From the NCBI GenBank assembly GCA_902702965.1, contig CACRXP010000866.1:78550-142549 (forward strand): DNA of 64,000 nucleotides. The letters are read 5' to 3'. The position numbers and the translations under genes are program-made. The stretch comes from Spirometra erinaceieuropaei (Eukaryota; Platyhelminthes; Cestoda; Diphyllobothriidea; Diphyllobothriidae). Shown one piece after another: positions 22,044-33,400 of the stretch (within the stretch, counting starts at the first letter, position 1; each line of letters begins with the position of its first letter). The notes beneath the pieces were generated by a model. The model ran no database searches, was not told the origin of the DNA, and worked only from the letters and a program-made list of their open reading frames with translations.

Positions 22044-23040
22044 CAGTAGGTGGGCTAACTCATGAAATGTCAACCGAAATTCCGAAATGTGTCTTCATTT
22101 CGAAGTGATCAAGTAAGAAGGGTTGTAAAATTAATCATCGTACAGCATAATTCCATAATAATTCAGTAACCTCAGGATGCTGGCTTTCGAGCGGACTTCT
22201 TTTCGGCTGCATGCAGAAACTATACTCTGCAAAAAATGGCTACTTAAGTAGCATGCATTTTTCTTGATGATTTTCGATGCTCTTAAAAATTCAGTTATAT
22301 TTTATGGAGAACGTGCGTAAAAATATTCATTATTTTGCTCATTCGGTAGCAAATTACGTCTTCTTCCAATATGATACCCGAAGGAAGGGTATAATTCGAT
22401 TTTAAAAAAAAGTTTCTAATTGTGAGATTTTTTAGTATCGTGAATTGGCCGTTTATAAATCGTCATGTCTTTGCATTTGCCAATGTGGCCTGTAAAGTTA
22501 ACAATAAGGCCCAAATCTATTGCCAAATTTTATGAACCCCATATGGTCTCCTCTTAATACCATAGACAAATTTATAGTTTTCGGTACGCAGAAAATATAC
22601 GGCTTGTAATTTGGAAACCCTGAATGTAAGTGTAACGGCAGGTCGGATTCAAAATTATTTGGGAATAGGAAAAGTTCTTTAAAACTGAAATATACTCTTC
22701 CCTCAAGTATAAGATTGAAAGAAGACGTAATTCGCTACCGAATGAACAGAAGAATGAATATTTTTATGCATCTTCTGTATAAAATATAATTGAATTTTTA
22801 AGGACATCGAAAATCAATGAGAAAAAATGCATACTACTTAAGTAGCCATTTTTTACAGAGTATGGTTTTTGGATGCAACCGGATAGAAGTTTATTCGAAA
22901 GCCAACATCCTCAGGTAACTGAATTATCATAGAATTATGCTGTATGATGATTAGTTTTACAACCTACTTAATTAATCTTTTCGAAGCAGAAACGCATTGC
23001 GGAATTTCGGTTGACATTTCATGAGTTAGCCCACCTACTG
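22044..23040. mobile_element. Foldback element copy 5, best-preserved ends
   Basis: Exact mirror ends: TA|CAGTAGGTGGGCTAACTCA on the left and GAGTTAGCCCACCTACTG|TA on the right, 997 bp long. It is a good reference copy for the family. Confidence 0.88.
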
Positions 23041-23042
23041 TA

Positions 23043-23644
23043 ACTACCACAACATATTCCCTATTGCCTCTAGTGGCTAGTCATCTCATTTCTAAAATAT
23101 CGAAATACGTTGTCCAAGCAGAAAAATACTGTCAGTAGCAGCAACAACCGCAGGCTGACTGTAATAGAACTCAGCACAACAGCCGCCACACAGTTTATAT
23201 AAAGCTAATTTATCAATGACAACATTGGGGTGTTCTGCGCAGTAGTGTCCGATGAAAAGGTGACACGCATGCAACATGTTAGTGTGACTGTCGTGAACGA
23301 CGACCACCACCACCATCTCTAGCCCACGCGGTGGGCGCAGACGTGACATGCAAGGGAAGTTTTTTTTACAATGAAGCAGACTTTCGACGTATCGACCTCA
23401 CTCCCCTCTTCCCATGTCCGCATTGTTCCAGTAGTAGGGCATGGTCAGAGCGACCGGAGGTGGGCGGGAGAGCAGCGGCTGACAGGAGCAAGCAGTCCGC
23501 CTATGCCTGCCATGCACGACCTGAGACTTCAGGCTTCAGTTTTTGAGTTAAGACCTCACCTAGGTGAGAAGTGCCAAACGTTGAGAAGAATTTACTCAGT
23601 CCTGAGAAGGGCCGATGTTCGACGACAGCCTGACAAGGAAAAGC
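23043..23644. other. No gene recognised
   Basis: Overlapping 71-122 codon frames on both strands with no recognisable motif. Confidence 0.3.
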
Positions 23645-23764
23645 ATGTCAGAGGAAAGGGGAGTGCTTACCGGATCGAGGGAGTTGTTTGGCTGACGTTT
23701 CGGAGAGCTTGGGCGACTCTGCATTATCGAAGCTTCTAATGCAAAAATCGATCGGAATTTTGAA
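23645..23764 (-). repeat. Left inverted terminal repeat of the PLE, with degenerate hammerhead
   Basis: About 118 bp that match the inverse of 24590-24710 (shared TTGTTTGGCTGACGTTTCG and AAAAATCGATC). The minus strand carries GAAACGTC (23694-23701), but the first ribozyme box has decayed to TCGATAA. Confidence 0.7.
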
Positions 23765-24362
23765 ACACACTGCAGCACACCAGCCGACAAAAGAGTTAAA
23801 TGGCAATACCTTCATGACCTGTTTCGAGCCAATGGATACCAAAGCTACTTTATCAACCAAAGCAGACACCGTGTGAACAAACGACGGCTACAAGAAGAAC
23901 AACCCGAAGTCTGGAGGACTATTCCTTACATTAAAGGAGTCTCCGAGGCGGTTTCACGACTGTTATAACCCACCAGGGTAGGCATTGCCCATCGAATCCA
24001 GGCGACGCTCTTCGCCGTTTGATGCAACCCAAAGACATGCTGCCACCCACTGAAACCTCAACAGTTGCCTATTAAATACGTTGTAACGAGGGAGACTGCA
24101 ACTATGTTGGAGAAACCGAATGGAAATTGCAGACCCGCCTACATGAGCACAAACTGGCAAGTCGGAGAGTAGACCCAAACTCAGAGCTTGCGACTCACAT
24201 CGGAGAAACTGGCCACAGTTTTGACTTTCAAAGAGCAGCCGTCTTAGGCCGGAGCACCTCAAGGACAGAAAGTCTCACACTTGAGGCTCGGTATTCAGAT
24301 GCCAACTTCATCAACAGGCACCTAGACCTTCCTGCTGCCTCTAAAGTTCTACGTTACTAAAT
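23765..24362 (+). pseudogene. Penelope-like element: reverse transcriptase C-terminus and GIY-YIG domain
   Basis: Plus-strand reading: VKWQYLHDLFRANGYQSYFI, then VWRTIPYIKGVSEAVSRLL, a stop, GIAHRIQATLRRLMQPKDML and PPTETSTVAY. Then comes the GIY-YIG nuclease: CNEGDCNYVGETEWKLQTRL, HEHKLASRRVDPNSELATHI and GETGHSFDF, ending in SLTLEARYSDANFINRHLDL. Only the C-terminal third of a PLE is left, with stops near 23965 and 24072. Inverted ribozyme-bearing repeats flank it, as expected for PLE termini. Confidence 0.87.
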
Positions 24363-24589
24363 ACGCCATGACGAGAACAAGACAGTCATAAGGAGCTTAA
24401 GAATACCGAGCAAACACGGCCTGTCGACCAGTTCACCCCAAAAGGGGGGGACAGAAACTCAACTAACCCCAATTGAGGTGATGACACACAACACAGGAGG
24501 CCACCAACACTCACAAACGACGGCCAGTAGGCCAAGGAAGCAATAAAATAAAAAAAAAATGATCAGCCCAAGGCCAACTAATTAGACCG

Positions 24590-24710
24590 TCTATTCAAAA
24601 TTCTGATCGATTTTTGTGCTAGACGCTTTGATGATGGAGAGCCATCCAAGCTCTTCGAAACGTCAGCCAAACAATTCTCACGATCCGGTGAGCACTTCCC
24701 TTTCCTCAGA
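24590..24710 (+). ncRNA. Right inverted repeat of the PLE, with hammerhead motif
   Basis: Plus strand: TTGATGA (24628-24634; first core base C changed to T), stem II GAGAGC/GCTCTT, GAAACGTC (24657-24664), then AGCC, which pairs with GCT before the core over three base pairs. Same architecture as the copies near 7.9, 20.7 and 50.5 kb, which ties those solo motifs to PLEs. Confidence 0.6.
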
Positions 24711-25679
24711 TTATCGACCCGGATCTCTCACGTTTTCTAACCCGAAAAAACATGTCAGCGGGCGTTCTAAATGACTGCGGCACCCAATGCCTTGCACCTT
24801 CAGGTAGGTGCTGTGTGTCTACACTAGAGCATGTACATTCAGGCGCGTGAACGTCTAACTCCCATTCGAATTTGTTGCTCCATCTGATCTGGGTTATGAT
24901 AGAAGGTGCCACTACTGAAGCGGCCTATGAGAACCAACTATTCAAAGTACGTCATACATGAAGCAATGAAGAGTCGATAGCCGGAGAACCAGATCCTCAA
25001 GGTTATTTTATCCGCCTCAGACTTCAAAGTCACCTTAATAGTCGAGGTAGAGTCTATGAAGTCCTGTGGGGCCGAGCATATCAGGTCGGCTTTTACCAAA
25101 CACAATCCGTTCGTTTCCTGTAATGACAGAAGTCAGAAAACAGTAAAAGCTAACTTACACAGTGCACGCAGTGGGTCGCTGTAAGTTGTCGGGTAACCTG
25201 TGGGTCGGAACATGGCGTTCCGTTCGTGAATAGCGGAATGAGGTTAACATGTGTCTAGTAAGTTCCTATCAGCACAAGAAACCGACTGATTGTTAGACGC
25301 CTGACTGGTCTAGCCGTGGGATGATTTGGTCAGGGGGAGGGGGAACTATCACTAGGGGTCAGGAAGGGCAGGACGCGCCGACTAGTGTCCGCTGTTTGTG
25401 GGCGTAGCCACGATTCAGAGCAGGTGGACAAGGGGCGCCGTGGTATAGGCCTGAGCAGCTGTCGTGCGTTAGTAGCGTACCAGCAAGGTAGCTCGGTTGT
25501 CGAGACCGTTGACTGACAGCCAGACGCCGGAAAATGGGGCGCTGGAGCTGCTCCTACAGTAGCGTCTCCAAGACTTCGTTTTAGGTTCTAACAAAAGTTG
25601 CGACGGGCTTATGAGGAGACATCCGATAACTGGGGTGATACCGGCGCCAGCATGGAAGACGCCGGCTGCTCCAACTGGT
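24711..25679. other. No gene recognised
   Basis: Short frames only; no motif seen. Confidence 0.3.
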
Positions 25680-26220
25680 TGTTCACTTGCGGACCCATCG
25701 CACCAAGACTGATAAACCGCCGCCCACGTCCTATCTGCTCATACTGCCCAAGGACATTCGATCATCAGATGTGAATATTTGGCCATTTGAGCCTCCATGC
25801 GATTTTTCGAGAAAACTGCCTGCCAGACCTTATCATCACACCCTGACCTCCCTACCCGACAGTTCGACCGTCGTGCTCGACGATGTCCACCGTGTGCTCC
25901 ACAGCAAGGGTAGACTTGCACAGCACTACCGCACTCACCTAGACCCGGTGTCAAGATATAGTCCAGAAGACCGGAGTTGAGAGAGGGCGCAGGTGGATGG
26001 CGGGGCCGGATCCGCACCTAGGCGTACCACTACACCCCTACTCCGCAACAATCAGGGTTCTGATCAGCAACAACAAAAGAACGGGTCGGAAGGAGGAGGA
26101 TGACTGGGCACGAATGCACCTACCGGTGGGGCACCAGGTGGCAGAGAACTGTCAGCGCTCGTCAGGCCGCGAGGGCAATGGTTTGCTGAATCTTGTCATT
26201 GCAGACGTACGCAATCCTTA
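25680..26220 (+). repeat. Unclassified repeat family Y, copy 1
   Basis: Shares with 32900-33400 and with the inverse of 58690-59200 the blocks GACAGTTCGACC, GACGATGTCCACCGT, CACTACCGCACT, GGTGTCAAGA and, further on, a CAACAACAA run and GAACTGTCAGCG. A 97-codon frame covers part of it but has no recognised motif. Other fragments lie near 37.8 and 48.7 kb. Confidence 0.6.
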
Positions 26221-27479
26221 AGACCCAGAAGGGTGACACGCAGCCCTGTAATTAGCCATATCCCTTCAAAGGCAAGTAAAAACAGCGGAAGTGGCCTCAA
26301 TATATGGAAAAAGGCGTGTTCTTACGTTCACGGAAGAAAAATATTAGTATTTCTAAGGGACGTAAAAGAAAAGATCAAAAGTGTCAAATTTTTACTTGGC
26401 GTCGCCGTGCAACAATGCAAAGTACACAGGGATCCGTCAACCGAGTGCACTAATAAAGCACTTCTTAAAGAGGTAACTTACTAAGGAAAGTTTTCTTATT
26501 TATCGAAGACATATTCGTTGCTGACTTTCGTTGTGGACAGACATTTTTCTCGAAAATGAAGTTTGATGTTTGAATGAGTCTTCACATGTGACCCAAACGA
26601 CCATCTTCTTGAAAAGGGGCGCCCGAACACTCACTACTTCGGTAAATCCCTTCAAGTGTAAGCTTATTTTAAAGTTCTCACAGACAGGTAATTCAGAATC
26701 TGTCTTTATGGAAGATCGGGTGAAAACACTGAAAATCATGAAGTATTCAGCAAAATTTCGAGGCCGATCTGAAACTCAGCGTAATCCAAAACGAACGAGA
26801 ATTGTAAATTAATTTAACGGAAAAAAGCTCTCTCTATAAACAGAAAATGTTATGTTTACGATCACGCCTGCCAGTTCTATTTAAATTTACTAGGCACCGA
26901 CCGGCCTAATGGCATGTCACCTTATGAAAACATCTGTTTCTACGACGTTCCCATCGGTGAAATCAAGGAAAATCTAGCTTCTCTTGTTGAACCCCATCTC
27001 AATTACATCAAAGAAATAAAATTAAAAACGAAACACTGGAAAACTGTTTTGGAATCTACACTCGGATTGTAGGCAGTTGACAAACCGTCATATATGAAAT
27101 CACACTACTCATTAAACGATATTTAGATGTAAAATTCACTAAAACACTATTATTAAACGTTATTTTATTTCTACTTTCATATTTACTACGTTTCGGTATG
27201 CGAATACATTCTATGCATCTAAAAACGAAGTTCACTAAATTAAAGCCATTTCTGACGTTTTCGGGATATTGCGCATTTCAAAATAAATCGACATTTCTAA
27301 ACAACGCAACACTGCCAATAACACTTCTTTCATGTTTTTAATTCTTTCAAACTTGTACTTGATTGACATAGACATTGGACTCATGAAAAGGTGTCGGTTT
27401 GCGAGTGATTGGCAATCATTCGTAAATTTCGACATATTTCATCAGTTAGGTCACTAACTGTATATTAACTCCCTCCACG
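26221..27479. other. No gene recognised
   Basis: A+T-rich, frames under 100 codons, no motif or repeat landmark. Confidence 0.3.
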
Positions 27480-27799
27480 TCATGCTCTACGTCCCGTAAC
27501 GAACATACTTCTTTCAGACAGCAGGGTTACGATTGTCTTCGCCATCGCCGGTATCGCGGGTGCAAATACACTTTTCAGAAAGGGTATATCCCACGTACAT
27601 GGCAAGTATGCCCCTTGATGTGGCCCGGTACGCACGCACAGACGGGCTGTTACAGCTTCGTCAGCCACCGTGGCCAATTCCAGCGGTAGATGTCTGACCG
27701 AAACGAACGGTAGACTGATGAGTGTAATAAGGAAGAGAGAGAGAGCGAAACCGACAGCGGGGATCCCCACCCCACGACAAACAAACGAATTCCTAATCA

Positions 27800-28030
27800 A
27801 AATAAATTTAACGGGCCCCAATTTACCTCGACGCGCTAAAAGTCATGAACTGGAAGGCTGCCAACTGGTTATTTTCAGGACTGTTACTCAAGCTTGATGG
27901 CTTTCAATTTGCTCGGTTCCGTGCTGCTTATTCTCATGAAAACCTGACACATTGTATGGTGGCCAGACCGTGTGTGGCACGCGCAGACGGACTGTTTAGT
28001 TTTGTCAACCACCGCGTCTGACTCGGTATA
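27800..28030 (+). repeat. Repeat family Z, copy 1
   Basis: AATAAATTTAACGGGCCC, CTCGACGCGCTAAAAGTCAT, CTCGGTTCCGTGCTGC and GCACGCGCAGACGGACTGT match 28850-29095 in order and orientation. The two copies flank the CR1 reverse transcriptase fragment. A further echo of the last block lies near 27625. Confidence 0.65.
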
Positions 28031-28049
28031 TTCGTTGGCATTCCAAGGT

Positions 28050-28845
28050 CTCCATGCCTGTTAGGCGTACTCTAGATGAGGCCGCATGCAGGTGCCAAAT
28101 ATTTAGGAAAAGCAGTCAGAGTAATATCCCGTAAAGGCTCGCCAAATGAGTTACAATGTAGCCGTAGCCGGTTTAGCCGCCTTCGCGCAGTGAAGTGTTG
28201 GTTTGAGTGAAGATGTAATCCATTCACCCAAGTCCTTCTGACCGTCAACCTGTTACAATGGTGTGCCGTGTAGAAAGTAAGTTCTATGGCTGGAGGCCCT
28301 GAAGCTGCCGAGGTTAAGAAAGTTGCACTTGCTTATACTGAAGGGCATAAGCCAGCGCTTCAAGCGTGTTTACGTTCACTTGCAAGTGGTCTGCGTCTGC
28401 CGCATTGTGAATAACATTCCACAATTTCATGTCGTCGGCAAACAGGATGGCATCACAGTCTAGGTCCTAGACACAGTCATTAATAAAGACGAGGAATAAC
28501 GTGGGACCTAAGACTGAGCTCTGTTGGACGCCACTCACCACGCTTACATCTGTGGACTGTTGACGCCCGACCTGCACTCTTTGTGACCGTCCAGCCAAAA
28601 AGCTCTGGATCCATATAAGAAGGCGTCCACGAATTCCAGCGTTGCGCAGTTTGTACAAGAGACGTTGGTGAGAAACGCTCTCGAAGGCGTTTTTAAAGTC
28701 GAGGTAAATGGCGTATACCACATTGCCTTCATTGCGTGCCTTGGTCCAGCGTTCAAGCGTAAAGAGCAGATTCGTGTGACAGGACCTACCACTTCGAAAG
28801 CCGTGTTGGGAATCGAAGAGAATATGATGCCGCTCGAAGAACTCA
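28050..28845 (-). pseudogene. CR1-like LINE reverse transcriptase fragment
   Basis: Minus strand: FDSQHGFRSGRSCHTNLLFT, VYAIYLDFKNAFESVSHQRL (first catalytic aspartate in DFKNAF), GIRGRLLIWIQSFLAGRSQR, SGVQQSSVLGPTLFLVFIND, a stop at 28467, then ILFADDMKLW (the catalytic FADD box) and, near the lower end, RPHLEYA. Domain order 0-5 of a non-LTR reverse transcriptase is preserved with few breaks, so the copy is fairly young. It could belong to the same family as the endonuclease at 6975-7466. Confidence 0.85.
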
Positions 28846-28849
28846 CCAA

Positions 28850-29095
28850 AATAAATTCAACGAGCCCGAATGTGCCTCGACGCGCTAAAAGTCGTGAACT
28901 GGCAGGCTGCCACCTGTCGGGATAACTGGTTCTTCTCAGAACTGCTATTCAGTCTCGATGGCTCCTTCTTAATTTGGCCTTTCATGGCAGTTCCAATTTG
29001 CTCGGTTTCTTGCTGCCCATGCTCCCGAGAACCTGGTACGTGTGTGGCACGCGCAGACGGACTGTCTAGTCTTGGCAGTTACTGCGCCTGAGCCC
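28850..29095 (+). repeat. Repeat family Z, copy 2
   Basis: See copy 1; AATAAATTCAACGAGCCCG, CTCGACGCGCTAAAAGTCGT, CAATTTGCTCGGTTTCTTGC and GCACGCGCAGACGGACTGT are shared. Confidence 0.65.
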
Positions 29096-30045
29096 ACGTA
29101 CGGTCATCTTGAGACTGTCCTGCCAGCAGGCAAGGGAGAGAGTGCGTGCGGCGGCTGGTGAGAACGTCCGCTTCATTCTTAGATAATTCCACAAGGTGGA
29201 CGCCGTCGCCTTCGACGGTGGGTGCAACCGGAACTCAGCGTAGCCAGACAGTGGGCATCCCAAGTCAAGCCTGAGGACTGATCATGCGCCTTGATATTCA
29301 CACAGACTTGCTCAGTTATCGCGATCATCTACTGATAGCCAGACGCTGAGGGACTGGAGCGGCTTTTACAGCGGCAAGAAAGCCGGAAGCGACCCGCCCA
29401 GTTATCTACTAGCTTGTCGACGAAATATTTCTAGTGGTCATTACCGGTAGTTACAGTGTCCGTTGCTACGTTAATAGAGGAGACCTGCTAGCTAAAGAAA
29501 ACTCTCGTCGTCCGCTCCGCTAGCTGGAAATATCTGCGAGCATCAACTTCCGGCGGAATTTCAAGGAACCGGGTGGGAAACGGCCGTATCGACTTTGATT
29601 TATTCGGGGAGAGATTACATCTGTTTCACATATCCTCGAACCTTTGACCTGGGGCAATGTGCAATTAGTTAAAGGCACGCATTTTCGACAACGGCAGGCA
29701 GACTGAAATAGCCATTTTGGCTCCACATGTTGTCGTTTGTCGGAACTAGTCAATAATGGCCGTTACTCTCTCTCTGCCTCTCTCTCTCTCTCTCTCTCTC
29801 TTATCTGCAATATTAGGGACGCCGGATAGAATCTGATTCGATAAGCGTTTACGTTAGCTCCACATGAGTTATATGCTTTGGTAAATCATTTAGGACCTGG
29901 TTTTTAAGTTTCGATACCAACTATGCTCCTTAAATCTGGCCGAACAAAATCGCTGACATGAAGTCGGAGGGAAGTCCTGTTAGCCATTGTGTCTCGTATG
30001 AATTTTGCAAGGTAACCAACCCAACAACAGCTACTGAAACTATTT
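29096..30045. other. No gene recognised; CT microsatellite
   Basis: A (CT)n run occupies 29766-29801. Nothing else is identified. Confidence 0.5.
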
Positions 30046-30059
30046 GTGGTGTTTCCATA

Positions 30060-30800
30060 CAGATGCTTTAGTTGGCCGCAGGTGCCAGCGAAAATCCGAT
30101 CAGGCGATTTCGACCTCTCCGAGGTCCCCTGTCCGGGAAGACCGCTGAGGCATATCCTCGTCAGATTATCGAGGATTTATCGGAGAAATCAAACTCGTCA
30201 TGGCCTGCTGATAAGGAGCATCTTCAACAGATGAGAAAGGTCAGCCGACAAGGAGACTGAGTTCCACGCCGTCTTTCGATAGAAAAAAATCCATAATTCC
30301 ACATTCTGTGACTTTTTGCCAAGCAGACAGGAAAGGGAGCGAGTTCCTTGTCGAATTGTCATTGGGAATAATAATCGGATTCTCTACGTTAACCACCAGC
30401 GCAAATACCAATGACTTTTCACAGGTTGGACACCAGTTCCCATGCCCATATGCCAAGAAACTCTTGTAATGTGTTTGGTGAAATATGATAGACATACTTT
30501 ACTTTGAGCTGTTGGAACAAGGTCAGGTAGTAACAGCAAAAATCTGCTGTCAACAATTAGAATGTTTGAACCAAGTTCTTGTCATTAAACACCCGGAGCT
30601 AATCAGTGTAATAGGTGTCATACAGCTTGCCGACAACGCGAGACCACGCTCGTACAGACAGACGCAGAACAAGGTTCGAGATTTAATTTCGGAACTTTTG
30701 CCTCATCCGCCCTATTCACTTGATCGTGCGCCAGTCGGTAATCATTCGTTCAGAGCCCTGCAACACTTGCTAGGGGAAATAAACTATTTGAAATATCAAT
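30060..30800 (+). pseudogene. mariner transposase fossil 1
   Basis: Plus-strand pieces in three frames: AKIRSGDFDLSEVPCPGRP (end of the DNA-binding domain), then VSRQGDWVPRRLS, IVIGNNNRILYVN (the region of the first catalytic aspartate, TGDE in active mariners, here IGNN), and then YFELLEQGQVVTAKICCQQL, DNARPRSYRQTQNKV and LLPHPPYSLDRAPVGNHSF. The last block covers the second and third catalytic positions (DNAR, and YSxD with D retained). Frameshifts and stops show it is inactive. Confidence 0.85.
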
Positions 30801-31079
30801 GCTACCATAACAGGTTCCTTGAAATTCTTTTCGTCAAAACAAGTTTTCTTTTATAAAGAGGGAACTGAAAACTTAGCTTTAAGATAGGCAGCATTGACCG
30901 ATGAAGATTGCCGATATATAACTGATAAAGAAATATAACGCTTTTCGATGGACGATTTTCTTGCCATTCATTGAAAAAATCACATAAGTTTCGGATACCT
31001 CGAGCATGTGACATTTGTGATGTTATGAAATAGTAACTTTCGAAAAAACTTTATTTCTTGCAAAGCGATCATAATAAAT

Positions 31080-31740
31080 AAACTGGATAATGGCCTTCTG
31101 CGCTCAACCGTTAAAGCTAGTCCCCGTCAAACCATCGAGAAATTATAAGCAAAATTAAATTCGTCATGATCTACCGTTCGGGAGTACATTCAACTGATAA
31201 GGGATTGGGGTCCAACGTTAACTTTCGATAGAAAACAAAGCCTGGTCTTCCACAGTCCGTAACGAATTGCTAAGCATATGGGGAGTAGCCATTACTTCAT
31301 CGATGAGGAGTGGATTCTTTATGTTAAAAACGAGCTCAAACAACAATGGCTTTCAACAGGCCAGGCGTCGAAATCGGGCCCATTACCCAAGAAAGTCTTA
31401 CTGTGTCTTCGGTGGAGCATGGTAGTCATACTAAACTTGTAGCCACTGAAACAAGGTCAGGTTGTAACAATGGACCTTTACAGTCAGCAATGATAAAGTT
31501 TGGATCAAGCTCTTGCCGTTAAACCTCCAGCGATAAGTAATGGCCAAGGTGTTATTCCGCGCATAAGAACTCGAGACCACATTCGGACGGACAGACAGAC
31601 CCAGAACAGGGTTCGAGATTTAATTTTGAAACTCCTGCCTCATCTACCCTAGTCACCTGATAGTGCGCCAGCTGGTTATCATTTGTTCAGATTTCTGCAG
31701 CACGTCCTGGGCGGAAACCTATTGGAAATATCGATGATGC
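31080..31740 (+). pseudogene. mariner transposase fossil 2
   Basis: Aligns at DNA level with fossil 1: TCGAGAAATTATAAGC, CTTTCGATAGAAAACAAAGC, GAGTGGATTCTTTATGTTAA, CCACTGAAACAAGGTCAGGT, GTTCGAGATTTAATTTTGAA and CCTGCCTCATCTACCCTAG. More decayed than fossil 1. Flanks after each copy are also alike (30845-31010 and 31795-31930), so a unit of about 950 bp was duplicated or two related copies inserted side by side. Confidence 0.7.
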
Positions 31741-32034
31741 CAAAACCGGGCCCTCTAAATTCTTTGCAGCAGAGCAAACTTCCGCTCAAAAAGAGGGTAT
31801 TGAGAACTTAGTTTCGGGATGGTCAAGAGGCCTTGATAATTGCGGCGACTATATAATTCATTAAAAAATACAACGTTTTGCGGCGAAAATTCTTCAGGAG
31901 GGCTGATTTCTGTGGTCCTAAACAAGACACGGGAATAGGAACGTCCCGCTAAAGTGATAAAGATGGAACTGCGCATAATTCTGGAAATGCAAAATATCCC
32001 CATGTCTTAATCCCAAAATAACCTTACTATAAAA

Positions 32035-32215
32035 TTAAACCGTCCCCCTAATCTTGACCCTAACTCCACCCTAAACCTTAAACCTGCAGTTAACACTTGC
32101 CCCTACCTTAACCCTAAACTTGGCCCTGACTTACCTTATCGTTAGCTTTAAGTCTAGACTTAAACCTAATCCCTAAACTAACTCTGACCCTGACCTTAAA
32201 CTGGAAGTTGGCTCA
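32035..32215 (-). repeat. Degenerate telomere-like tract (CCTAA-type)
   Basis: Irregular repetition of CCCTAA, ACCCTAAAC, CTTAACCCT and CCTGACCTTA words over ~180 bp. Perfect hexamer arrays are absent. Confidence 0.7.
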
Positions 32216-32899
32216 AAGCCACCCGTATTGCAGGCGGTTCATGTCAGTCTTACCCATTTTTCTTGTCACTTATTAAAAATACGACATTACTTTCTGGTGC
32301 CCCCAATAAAAAATGCCTCTGGATTTTTGAAAACATGGCCTACAAGTATTCGTATGTATGACTTGTTTCAAACTTTTAGTCGAGACGCCAAATCAGTAGT
32401 TTTAAGGGTTACTTTGTCCCTATGGCAACTCGTGATTTTTCACTACTAGTTCAGGTTCAAACTTTTATGAACTATAAACCACCACCCCACCAAACCATCC
32501 CACCAAAACGCGGGTCTGCATGATATAACACAAAAAAGTATATCGCACGACAGATTCCCTACGCCTCTCGACAGTTGTTAAAATAATCTGTGTCGTGTCT
32601 ACTGCGCTAGGCCTGAACAACTTATTGTTCAAAGTAACCAGTGTGCAAACGCTGTTCAGCGCCGAAAAGGAGCCGACTTTATTAAAACAAATGGTCCCCT
32701 TTAGGCAGGTGGTAACTGCGCTGTTGACTCCCCCGAATCCGACGCGCCAAAACGCAAATGAACCTTGGACTGGCCAGTAGTCAGTCACTGCGCTCCCGAC
32801 TGTCGTATCTGGTGAAGGACGGCAAGAGAGACCAGCGGATAGGCGACCGTCAAGAGCAACTGTCAAGGTCGAGGCGAAAACTCAAAAGTAAAAAAGAGG
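32216..32899. other. No gene recognised
   Basis: A 133-codon minus frame at 32465-32866 has no motif I recognise and could be part of an unlabelled repeat. Confidence 0.3.
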
Positions 32900-33400
32900 G
32901 TATTTTTACTACACTCTTACCACCTCTCCTGACAGTTCGACCATCGATGCCGACGATGTCCACCGTATGCTACTCGACAAGGTGCAGCGGGCAGAATGAT
33001 TTGAGCGTGAATTAGTCTATAATGATAGTAGACTTGCGCAACATCTACCGCACTTTCTCTTTTCCCCACTCCCTATTTGGACCTGGTGTCAAGACAAAGT
33101 CAAGAAGACCGGAGGCAGGGAGGGACGCAGGTAGCTGGCACGGTCGAGCCCGCACCTTGGCGTTTGATTCCACACCCCTGGTTCACTTAGCAACTTAGCA
33201 GGTTTTTGATCAACAACAACAACAACACCCCAACAGGGGTCAGAAGAATGAGAATGATGACTGAGCAGCCATGCCCACCATCTGTATACCCAGCGGGAGC
33301 GCAAGCGCATCTACCGACAAGGAACCAGGTGTCAGGGAACTGCCAGCGCATACCAGGCTGCGATGGCCATGGTTTGCTGATACTGACGTAGCACACGCTT
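32900..33400 (+). repeat. Unclassified repeat family Y, copy 2
   Basis: Matches copy 1 in order: GACAGTTCGACC, GACGATGTCCACCGTATG, CATCTACCGCACT, GGTGTCAAGACAAAGTCAAG, GAACTGCCAGCGCATACCAG. It contains a short (CAA)n run near 33210. Confidence 0.6.

Noticed and set aside
32465..32866. 133-codon minus-strand frame as a gene
   Set aside because: No motif; the region also reads open in plus frames and abuts repeat family Y.
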